Source: BOG-932 sp965276835 (GTDB lineage Bacteria > Pseudomonadota > Alphaproteobacteria > BOG-932 > Roseiterribacteraceae). From it: 64,000 bases of DNA. Shown here in pieces: positions 1 through 6,593 of this stretch (the stretch's first letter is position 1; each line of letters starts with the position of its first letter). Below the pieces are notes generated by a model. The model ran no database searches, had not been told where the DNA came from, and worked only from the letters and a program-made list of their open reading frames with translations. The stretch is from the NCBI GenBank assembly GCA_965276835.1, contig OZ255631.1, positions 2,790,001 to 2,854,000 on the forward strand. Reading direction: 5' to 3'. The position numbers and the translations under genes were made by a program.

Positions 1-747
1 GGCGACGATGACGACCAGACGGTCCCGCTTGTCTTCCATGTCTTTCAGTAAGATATCTATCGCTTCCCGGCCGAAATCATCTCCCGAGCCACCCGATCCG
101 ACCAATGTATAGGCCTCGTCGATAAACAGAATTCCGTCGAGCGCGTCGGCAATCTTACGCTGAGTCTTCAGCGCTGTCTGTCCGACATAGCCCGCGATCA
201 GCCCCGCACGATCCGTTTCAACAACATGGCCCTTTTCCAACACACCGAGATCGCGCAGGATCGCGCCGTAAAGTCGAGCTACGGCTGTTTTCCCGGTGCC
301 CGGTGGGCCCGCGAAAACCATATGAAGGCTGATTGGAGTCGCCGGCAGTCCCTGTTCACGCCGGGTGGCTTCGATCTGGAGACGCTGGATCAATGTACCG
401 ATTTCCGCCTTGACGGTTGCCAGCCCTGTCATCCGGGACAGTTCGTCCAGCGCCTCGATACCGGTGGCGGTTCCATCGACGACGCGCAGCTTCGAATGCA
501 GTTGCATCTGCCAGTCACCGCCGAAGCCGCCGACCACGCGCGGCCATAGCCGAACGACACTCCTGCTCCAGTACAGATTGGCTGAGGCGATCAACACGCC
601 GAGAACGACGTAACCGAAGCTGGCCGGAAGGTAAGGAGTGATCCTGAACGCGGCGAGGATTGCGAGGACAGTCATGATCAACATCGAAATGCTGATCAAT
701 GGGGTCGGCCCGAGGAAGCCTCGCAGAGACTGAAAGATTTTATCCAT
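1..747 (-). CDS. Membrane-anchored AAA+ ATPase, CbxX/SpoVK type (3' end off the window)
   Basis: The reverse strand reads as one open frame from ATG at 747 to the window edge (249 codons, no stop). Residues about 15-60 hold two hydrophobic segments, likely membrane anchors. After a linker comes Walker A (GPPGTGKTAVARL), then a GHVVETDRAGLIAGYVGQTA stretch and Walker B (ILFIDEAYTL), which are hallmarks of the CbxX/CfxQ/SpoVK/EccA branch. Such hexameric ATPases remodel protein partners (Rubisco activase CbbX, type VII secretion EccA). The start overlaps the stop of the upstream membrane protein by 8 bases, so the two are probably translationally coupled. No Shine-Dalgarno is seen, which fits coupling. 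The partner substrate is unknown. The sensor-2 region lies outside the window. Confidence 0.85.
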   Translation of the reverse strand, partial: MDKIFQSLRGFLGPTPLISISMLIMTVLAILAAFRITPYLPASFGYVVLGVLIASANLYWSRSVVRLWPRVVGGFGGDWQMQLHSKLRVVDGTATGIEALDELSRMTGLATVKAEIGTLIQRLQIEATRREQGLPATPISLHMVFAGPPGTGKTAVARLYGAILRDLGVLEKGHVVETDRAGLIAGYVGQTALKTQRKIADALDGILFIDEAYTLVGSGGSGDDFGREAIDILLKDMEDKRDRLVVIVA

Positions 748-1315
748 TGCGCGCGCTACAGTTTTTCACCGGATGCCAGGTGACTACGTGCGTCGTTTTG
801 CCGTCCTGTGCCGAAACGCGCCAAGCTGGAAGAAGGGAGATTGTCGTGCTTCCGCCAACATCGATCGCCGACAGAGCGCCATGTCCTGTTTCATAAGGCG
901 CGGGATACGGAATGGCGACACGCACCGGCGTAGCCGAGACCTCGAAAACAGGTGAGTAGTAGGATCCAGAGATTAACCGGATATGGCTCGGCGGCTCCCC
1001 TGGCGCGGACACTAAGGAGACCCAGGCAAGCGGCCGCCGGCAACTGCCGTCTTTATTTTTCTGAAATTGGGCAAGCGTCCCATTTGGCAGACCGATCGTA
1101 GTCAATGCGCCGGCAATCTCATCTTCGCCGACTTCCGTCAGGTCGCTGATATTCGGCGTAATGGGTTTAAGCGGAGTTGCGCGGCCCGACGTTAGCCAAA
1201 ACCAGGAAACGCCACCGGAAATCAAAGCGATCACGATGAACAGGCCAATTCCCGGTAGAGCGCCTTTATTCTTCCTTTGAAGCGCCCAACGCCTCGCTTC
1301 CGTATCCTGCGTCAT
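740..1315 (-). CDS. Single-pass membrane protein of unknown function, upstream of the AAA+ gene
   Basis: This is a 191-residue protein starting with MTQDTEARRW. A longer in-frame extension to 1513 is possible, but its sequence is low-complexity Arg-rich and unlike a protein. A short basic cytoplasmic N-terminus is followed by one transmembrane helix (about residues 20-42, GIGLFIVIALISGGVSWFWL) and a roughly 145-residue extracytoplasmic domain. That domain has beta-rich character and two Cys, and I do not recognise it. Its stop overlaps the AAA+ start by 8 bases, so the two proteins probably act together at the membrane. No family is assigned. Confidence 0.6.
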   Translation of the reverse strand: MTQDTEARRWALQRKNKGALPGIGLFIVIALISGGVSWFWLTSGRATPLKPITPNISDLTEVGEDEIAGALTTIGLPNGTLAQFQKNKDGSCRRPLAWVSLVSAPGEPPSHIRLISGSYYSPVFEVSATPVRVAIPYPAPYETGHGALSAIDVGGSTTISLLPAWRVSAQDGKTTHVVTWHPVKNCSARNG

Positions 1316-1454
1316 GTCACGCACCCCTGATTTTTTTGTCGGGATCTGATCATTCCAAATAAGCGGAAAAGTGCCCGGCAAAACAGTATAAAGAACGGTT
1401 GCCGCAGCCAACAAGGAAGCTGAGCATTCTCCCGTCCGCAGTCTGGAAAGCGCC

Positions 1455-2249
1455 TTACAGCGCGTCGATATATCTGTCCGTACCCGGCACGGTCGGGATG
1501 AACGATGCGGCATGGATCACACGGCCCAGGCCACTTTCGGTCAGCGCCCGGTCGAGACCCGCGGCGAATTCGGGCCACGCGGCCTGGGGTTCGGCCTCCA
1601 GGAACGCCAGCAGCAGGGTGCGGTTCTCCAGGTCGGCCGGGTCGGGCCGGGGGACGTTGCCGGGGGCATCGTCGGGCAACGGCTCGGGCCTGAGGCACAA
1701 AGTCATGGCGGCCGGCGAACCGGCCATCGCCTTGGCCAGATGCGCCTTCAGCCAGGCCGACAGAGCCTCGGCTGACGCGCCGGGTGCCTTGTCGATCATC
1801 AGCGTGCCGACGCCCCGATAGGGATATTCCAGCGCCAGTTCGGGCGGCACGCCGTCGGTGTCGCGAAAGACGCCCCAGTCATAGCGGTAATAGCCGCTGG
1901 AGATGTTGTCGCGCGGCGGCTCCATCCGTTTCTGCTTGAACAGCTGGACCACCTGGTCGACCGACCAGCGCAGCGTCTCAGGATACGTGCCGTCCAATAT
2001 CCAATAGGTGTGCAGGAACGAGCCGCGCGCGATGTCGTCGACGATTGGCGTGTCGGCCGGGAAGCGCAGCCCCTTCAGTGGTTTGGTCGCGACCCAGCGG
2101 CGACCGGAAAAGTAATTCGCCCCGACCATGCAGCCCGCGAAGAAATGGTCGCGTTCGTACCACCGGTTGTATTCGCGCTCGTGTCCCGGCTTGGGCTCGG
2201 CGAGCGAAAACAGGACGGTGCCGAGCTTGATCTCCGGAATGTCGTTCAT
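1455..2249 (-). CDS. Conserved protein with EthD-like alpha/beta-barrel N-terminus
   Basis: The protein has 264 residues. The N-terminus (about residues 8-34, including a NRWYERDHF motif) resembles EthD/dimeric ferredoxin-like alpha+beta barrel proteins that accompany monooxygenases. A second similar half may lie near residues 145-260, which would make this a two-domain barrel, but that is inference. It overlaps the upstream SDR stop by 4 bases (ATGA) and is the last gene of the receptor-LLM-SDR unit that starts at 9422. Its role is unknown. Possibilities are a small-molecule binding protein, or an isomerase or decarboxylase acting on a product of the upstream oxidases. Confidence 0.6.
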   Translation of the reverse strand: MNDIPEIKLGTVLFSLAEPKPGHEREYNRWYERDHFFAGCMVGANYFSGRRWVATKPLKGLRFPADTPIVDDIARGSFLHTYWILDGTYPETLRWSVDQVVQLFKQKRMEPPRDNISSGYYRYDWGVFRDTDGVPPELALEYPYRGVGTLMIDKAPGASAEALSAWLKAHLAKAMAGSPAAMTLCLRPEPLPDDAPGNVPRPDPADLENRTLLLAFLEAEPQAAWPEFAAGLDRALTESGLGRVIHAASFIPTVPGTDRYIDAL

Positions 2250-3124
2250 CGCTGTTCCTCTTCGCCCAGCAGGCGGGCCCTGAGCGCTGGATCGGTCACG
2301 AAGACCGGCAAGTTGTCCCCGTCGCTATAGGGCGCCCGCGCCAGCGCGCCGCCGTCGACGCCCAGCACCTGACCGGTCACGTAATCCGCGAGGTCGGACA
2401 GCAGATAGAGCACCGCACCGGCGACATCGGCGGATTCGCCGCGACGGCCAAGCGGAATGACATCGCGCGTCTTCTGCCGCATCTCCGGGCTTTCGGCTGT
2501 GTCGAAGCGTGCGCGGCCCAGTTTCTGCGACCGGATCGTACCCGGCGCCACCGCGTTGACGCGCAGGCGGTACCGCCCCCACTCCACCGCCATCGACCGC
2601 GTCAGGTTGATCAGCGCCGCCTTGGCCGCGCCGTATCCCGCGCCATAGGCCATCGACACCAGGCCGGCCGCCGAGGCGACATTGACGATGCTGCCGCCCA
2701 GCCCGTGTCCGGCAACCGCCCGCGCCACGGCGGTCGAGGCGATAAGCGACGGGCGAAGGTTGAAGCGCATGACATCGTCGAACGCCTCCGGCGCCAGCGG
2801 GTCGGTCAGCGCGGTCCAGTGGCTGGGCAGCATGCCGCCGACGACATTGACCGCGCCCCGGATCGCGCCCGCCGACTGCGTGGCCTCGGCCAGCATCGCC
2901 TCGACGGAGGCGACGTCGGTCAGGTCGCAGTCCAACACCAGATGCTGGCCGTCGGTTTCGCCGAGCGCTTGAGCCGCCGTCTCCCGGCCCAGTTCGGTCT
3001 TGTCGATGGCGATCACCGTCGCCCCGGCCTCGGCCAGCATGACCGCGATGGCGGTGCCGATCCCGCCGCCGCCCGCGCCGCACACCAGATAGGCGCGGCG
3101 ATTGAGGTCGATGGATACGCCCAT
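2246..3124 (-). CDS. Short-chain dehydrogenase/reductase
   Basis: This 292-residue SDR would oxidise or reduce a hydroxy/keto group with NAD(P). The Rossmann glycine motif is CGAGGGGIG near residue 16. NVVGG occupies the usual NNAG position, followed by NVASAAG and the catalytic YGAAK. The C-terminus ends in the usual GQVLGVDGG. It overlaps its upstream neighbour (the degenerate SDR) and the downstream barrel protein by ATGA junctions. This tight coupling suggests a stoichiometric partner of the degenerate SDR. The substrate is unknown. Confidence 0.88.
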   Translation of the reverse strand: MGVSIDLNRRAYLVCGAGGGGIGTAIAVMLAEAGATVIAIDKTELGRETAAQALGETDGQHLVLDCDLTDVASVEAMLAEATQSAGAIRGAVNVVGGMLPSHWTALTDPLAPEAFDDVMRFNLRPSLIASTAVARAVAGHGLGGSIVNVASAAGLVSMAYGAGYGAAKAALINLTRSMAVEWGRYRLRVNAVAPGTIRSQKLGRARFDTAESPEMRQKTRDVIPLGRRGESADVAGAVLYLLSDLADYVTGQVLGVDGGALARAPYSDGDNLPVFVTDPALRARLLGEEEQR

Positions 3125-3747
3125 CAGATCGACATCAGATTGCCGCCGTCGGCCATGATGGTGTTGCCGGTGACGATGGCTGGCCCGGTCGCCAGCGAGG
3201 CGATCAGGGCGACGACGTCGTTTTCAAGATCCGGCGTTTTCAGTGCGGGCGGCACCCGCTTCTCGGTTACCTCCTCATCTGAACCCGGCGCCAGTTGCTC
3301 CTGCGTCAGCGCGATGCAATTGATCGTGATCCCCACCGCGCCCCAGCCGCGCGCCGCCGCCTTGGCCAGCGACCGCGCGCCCTCGCCGACCGCGCTGTAG
3401 GCGGCGAAGTCCGCCGCGCCCAGCATCGAAATCGTCGGGACCAGCAGCACGATCCTGCCACCCTTGCCGCTCAGCACCGCATGCGCTTCCTGCAACGCCA
3501 CGCGCACGGCGTTCAGCGGGGCCTCGCAGCGGCGGATCCATTCGCCCTCATCCATGTCGGCCAGCGGCGCGCGGTTGAGCCCGCCGGGATCGGTGACCGG
3601 GATCACCACCAGATCGACCCGGCCAGCGCTTTCGGCGACGCTGCGCGTGACGGTCGCCCCGAGGTTTTTCAGCCCGCGCGCGAGGATGTTACCCACCTCA
3701 TCGCCGCCCAGGACGATTGCGCCGATATCGTTCAAATTTGCCGTCAT
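3124..3747 (-). CDS. Degenerate SDR-fold protein, probably non-catalytic
   Basis: The protein is 207 residues, shorter than the usual roughly 250. The fold follows the SDR pattern: beta-alpha-beta start, a VVIPVTDPGG strand and a typical C-terminal NTIMADGGNLMSI. The cofactor motif is GGDEVGN instead of TGxxxGxG. The catalytic Tyr-x3-Lys reads YSAVG, so the lysine is lost. A Shine-Dalgarno (GAGGATATGAC) precedes the ATG. It sits between two apparently active SDRs, with a 9-base gap before it and a 4-base overlap after it. By analogy with BbsC/BbsD benzylsuccinyl-CoA pathway dehydrogenases, it may be the structural subunit of a heteromeric SDR; that is inference. Confidence 0.75.
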   Translation of the reverse strand: MTANLNDIGAIVLGGDEVGNILARGLKNLGATVTRSVAESAGRVDLVVIPVTDPGGLNRAPLADMDEGEWIRRCEAPLNAVRVALQEAHAVLSGKGGRIVLLVPTISMLGAADFAAYSAVGEGARSLAKAAARGWGAVGITINCIALTQEQLAPGSDEEVTEKRVPPALKTPDLENDVVALIASLATGPAIVTGNTIMADGGNLMSI

Positions 3748-3756
3748 GTCATATCC

Positions 3757-4512
3757 TCAGATCATCGTCGCGCCGCCGTTGACCAGCAGGGTCTGCCCGG
3801 TCACGAAGGCGCTGTCCGGCCCGATCAGGAAATTCAGCACCGGCCCGATATCGGCCTCGGGCTCTCCCACACGGCGGAGCGCCGCGCCGGATTCGATATA
3901 GCCGCGCATTTCCGGCCGCGCCTCGAAGAACGTGCCCATCGCCGGGGTCATGGCAACCGGCGCGATGGCGTTGACCCGCACGCCCTGCGGACCCCATTCG
4001 CGCGCCAGAGCCTTGACCAGCCCGCGTTGCGCGCCCTTCACCGCCGTATAGACCGGCAGCGGCAGGCTGCCTTCATGCGCGACATTGGAAACCAGGATGA
4101 CGAACGTGCCTTGCGCGGCCGTCAGCGCGACCAGCGACGCCTGGGCGCAATGATAGGTGCCACGCAAGCCGACCGCGACCTGATCGTCCCAGTTTTCGTC
4201 CGTGACTTTGTCCAATGGAATCGCCTTACCGGTAAACCGGCTGGTGGCGTTGTGGACCAGCGCGTCAAGCCGGCCGAATTCCGCGAGTGCGACCCCGACG
4301 GCGGCCTCAACCTCGGCACGCGCGGTCACGTCACAGCGGCAGGCCACCGCCTTGCCGCCCGAATTGCGGATTTCATCGGCGACGCCCTCGGCGGCCTCGA
4401 CATTGCGCGCGGTGACGACCACCGCAGCCCCGGCCGAAGCGGCGGCCAGCGCCAACCCACGCCCGACGCCCTGTGACGCCCCCGTAACCAGGACCACTTT
4501 CCCGTCCAGCAT
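3757..4512 (-). CDS. Short-chain dehydrogenase/reductase
   Basis: This is a 251-residue SDR. The start was placed at MLDGKVVLVTG because GAAGGGGAATTC lies just upstream and the frame beyond it is not protein-like. Motifs are TGASQGVGRG for the cofactor, VHNATS at the NNAG position, catalytic YTAVK, and QTLLVNGGATMI at the end. An Ala or Val rather than an acidic residue follows beta-2 (VVVTARN), which is compatible with NADP. It probably acts on an alcohol made by the LLM upstream in the same unit. It is first of three consecutive SDR-fold genes. Confidence 0.88.
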   Translation of the reverse strand: MLDGKVVLVTGASQGVGRGLALAAASAGAAVVVTARNVEAAEGVADEIRNSGGKAVACRCDVTARAEVEAAVGVALAEFGRLDALVHNATSRFTGKAIPLDKVTDENWDDQVAVGLRGTYHCAQASLVALTAAQGTFVILVSNVAHEGSLPLPVYTAVKGAQRGLVKALAREWGPQGVRVNAIAPVAMTPAMGTFFEARPEMRGYIESGAALRRVGEPEADIGPVLNFLIGPDSAFVTGQTLLVNGGATMI

Positions 4513-4588
4513 GAATTCCCCTTCGTCCCGATTGTTGCCTTGGTAAATACAGCCAAGCGCTTGTTTGGGAAAGATGCGTTCTGGGGAC

Positions 4589-4933
4589 CTAGCTATGCTC
4601 CCCGACGACCAGCATGCGCGTCTTGCCGGCGTCCAGAAACAAGGCCGCGTCATCCGCCAGCGCCTTGCCCTTAATGGGGTCTGCATTCAGCGCGGTCATC
4701 ATCTCGTAGCCGGCGCGGTCGTGAAACCACATTTCCGTCACCGAATCGAAATCCGGTTCGCCCGCGCCCGGCACCACGAACCAGTCCGTCGGGTCGACAT
4801 AGTTCCGGCGATACTCGACCAGCGCCGGAACCAGGCCGCGCACCAGCGGCACATGCACCGTCTCGTAATGGCGTTGGAAGTCCTCCAGCGCCATCCCGGG
4901 TTTACGGGAGATCAGGCAGATGACCTTGAACAT
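4589..4933 (-). CDS. EthD-family dimeric alpha/beta-barrel protein
   Basis: The protein has 114 residues. It opens with FKVICLISRKPGMALEDFQRHY and an HVPLVRGL stretch, the typical EthD pattern. EthD proteins accompany P450 or other monooxygenase systems (ethyl tert-butyl ether degradation), and their mechanism is unsettled. Here the gene lies 6 bases after the LLM stop, so it is probably co-translated with that oxidase. Weaker alternatives are an REDY-like or NIPSNAP-type barrel. Function as an accessory or product-binding protein is inference. Confidence 0.8.
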   Translation of the reverse strand: MFKVICLISRKPGMALEDFQRHYETVHVPLVRGLVPALVEYRRNYVDPTDWFVVPGAGEPDFDSVTEMWFHDRAGYEMMTALNADPIKGKALADDAALFLDAGKTRMLVVGEHS

Positions 4934-4939
4934 CGCCCG

Positions 4940-6079
4940 TTACTCCGCCGCCTCCGCCTTTGCGCGGAAGTGCGGGATGACGTGCTTGCCGATGTTGCGA
5001 ATGGATTCCATCGTGACCTCGTGCGGGATCGTGCCCATCTGCACCAGGAACAGGATCTCGTCCGCGCCGGCGGCGATCAGCTGTTCGACATGGCGGATAC
5101 AGTCGTCCGGCGTGCCGTAGGCGTCTTCGGCGATGTTGTAGTTGCCGCGCGCGTCGGGCGTGACCGGGATGGCCTGCTCGCCCAGATAGGCGACCAGGCG
5201 CTCTTCCGATGCCTTCAGCTCGGCGAATTGCTGCTCGGCATTCAGGTCCTCGACCGAGGGCTTCTCACCCCCGGCATACCAATAGCGGATCGATTCGGCG
5301 AAGAAACGCTGTCCCCGAATGCCGATGCGGCGGGCCTTTTCCCGGTCTTCCAGAACCACGGTCGCACACAAGGCCGCCAGGTGGTTGTTCGGGCGGTAAC
5401 CGACCTGATCTTCAGCCTTCCGCTCGGCGAAAGCCTTGCGGTAGACCTTGCTGCGTTCAGCGATTTCATACGGACCGTTGAAGCCCATGACCAGGGCGCC
5501 CAGGCCACGGCTGCCGGCGACGCGCAGCGAATCCTCGCGGGTACAGGCCATGTACATCAGCGGATGCGGATCCTGAAACGGCTTGGGATGGATCGGGCGC
5601 GGTGGAATGTCGATCAGGTCGCTGTGATGCTCGAACACATCCTGCATCCACATCTTCGGGATCATATACATGGACTCGTCGACCTGCGGCGTGACCATGT
5701 TCATCGGCGTGTCGAACGCCCCGGTTTCCTGAATCGTGCCGCCCTTGCCGACACCGAAATGCAGACGGCCGCGCGACAGAAGGTCCAGCGTGGCGATACG
5801 TTCGGCCACCTTGATCGGGTGGTTCATCTTAAAAGGCAGGCAGACGACGCCGTGGCCGACATGGATGCGCTTGGTCGCGCCGGCGATGAACGCAAGAAAG
5901 CTTTCCGGCGCCGACAGGTGGGCATACTGCGTCAGGCAGTGATGCTCCACCGACCAAATGCAGTCGAACCCCATGTCTTCGGCCAGAAGGCACTGGTCGA
6001 CCATGTCCTGGAAAACTTGCGCTTCATTCTCACGCGAGACGTCCACCATCTGCGCTTCGTAAATGATCGAAAATTTCAT
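4940..6079 (-). CDS. LLM-class flavin-dependent monooxygenase
   Basis: This is a 379-residue luciferase-like (bacterial luciferase superfamily) oxidoreductase. It would use reduced FMN or F420 and O2 on an organic substrate. It starts MKFSIIYEAQ and has the family signature WSVEHHCL in the first quarter, GHGVVCLPFKMNHPIKVAERIATLDLLSRGR, then the FGVGKGG turn and PLMYMACTREDS. It is a close paralogue of the gene at 37544-38662, with the same opening and the same ending (EILFLVQMGT). The downstream EthD gene is 6 bases away. No flavin reductase gene is adjacent, so reduced flavin must come from elsewhere. Confidence 0.88.
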   Translation of the reverse strand: MKFSIIYEAQMVDVSRENEAQVFQDMVDQCLLAEDMGFDCIWSVEHHCLTQYAHLSAPESFLAFIAGATKRIHVGHGVVCLPFKMNHPIKVAERIATLDLLSRGRLHFGVGKGGTIQETGAFDTPMNMVTPQVDESMYMIPKMWMQDVFEHHSDLIDIPPRPIHPKPFQDPHPLMYMACTREDSLRVAGSRGLGALVMGFNGPYEIAERSKVYRKAFAERKAEDQVGYRPNNHLAALCATVVLEDREKARRIGIRGQRFFAESIRYWYAGGEKPSVEDLNAEQQFAELKASEERLVAYLGEQAIPVTPDARGNYNIAEDAYGTPDDCIRHVEQLIAAGADEILFLVQMGTIPHEVTMESIRNIGKHVIPHFRAKAEAAE

Positions 6080-6108
6080 GCCCGAAAGGCTCCCGTTATC
6101 GTTTTGCG

Positions 6109-6501
6109 TTAGTTCTTTGACGGCAGCGCGTCGCCGAAAATCTCAGCCGCGTGCTGTGAGTCGTTATATTCCTTTGCCTGATAAATCTTCCCGTCGCGGA
6201 AGAGAAACAGGAAATGGTAGGTGTTGTTGTAGGTCTTGCCGTTCTTGAGTTTCCCGAGAGACTCAGCCTCGACGGCGACCCGGTCGCCCTCGGCGGTCAC
6301 ACCCTTCACGGTCAGGCTGAACGGCCCGTCCAACATCGTGCGGAAACCTTCCGCCATGCCTTTAAATTCGGCCTTCGTGACCGTGCCGCGCCCCGGCACC
6401 CACCAGGACACATCGTCGGTCAGGATGGTCTCATCCAGGCCGCCGGCACCCATCGACGCCACCATCTTCAGCGCCGTCACGCGATTGTCTTCCGTGCTCA
6501 T
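6109..6501 (-). CDS. NTF2-like (SnoaL/ketosteroid-isomerase fold) protein
   Basis: The protein has 130 residues with the cone-shaped NTF2 fold pattern: an N-terminal helix, a WWVPGRG segment, TKAEFKGMAEGF, and a long sheet ending FLFLFRDGKIYQAKEYNDSQHAAEIFG. It closely resembles the paralogue at 17862-18257 (same PG.W and ..KIY.. pattern). In catabolic clusters such proteins are isomerases, dehydratases or cyclases, or have no known activity. It sits between the receptor and the LLM and has a GGGGAATCC ribosome site. The exact reaction cannot be told. Confidence 0.8.
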   Translation of the reverse strand: MSTEDNRVTALKMVASMGAGGLDETILTDDVSWWVPGRGTVTKAEFKGMAEGFRTMLDGPFSLTVKGVTAEGDRVAVEAESLGKLKNGKTYNNTYHFLFLFRDGKIYQAKEYNDSQHAAEIFGDALPSKN

Positions 6502-6536
6502 GGATTCCCCGCCCCAATCGCCGTCCCCAGAAACGG

Positions 6537-6566
6537 CTTCGGCGGATGATCTGTCATCCGCCGAAG
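6537..6566. terminator. Perfect 12-bp stem hairpin between the receptor and NTF2 genes
   Basis: CTTCGGCGGATG, a 6-base loop, then CATCCGCCGAAG. It lies 28 bases past the receptor stop on the reverse strand. Tetra-T on the + strand and CCGTTT on the - strand flank it. It would attenuate rather than fully stop transcription into the downstream NTF2 gene. Confidence 0.55.
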
Positions 6567-6593
6567 TTTTGGTAGCAGTAAGTTGGTCAGGCG

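Noticed and set aside
1312..1513. N-terminal extension of the membrane protein at 740-1315
   Set aside because: The extension is low-complexity and Arg-rich, and the Met at 1315 gives a normal single-pass topology.
3295..4476. Long + strand open frame (393 codons) across the SDR genes
   Set aside because: Arg/His/Gln-rich translation without domain features; it is the antisense shadow of two SDR genes on the reverse strand that have clear motifs.
4565..6112. Long + strand open frame (515 codons)
   Set aside because: Shadow of the EthD and LLM genes on the reverse strand, which have family motifs and ribosome sites.
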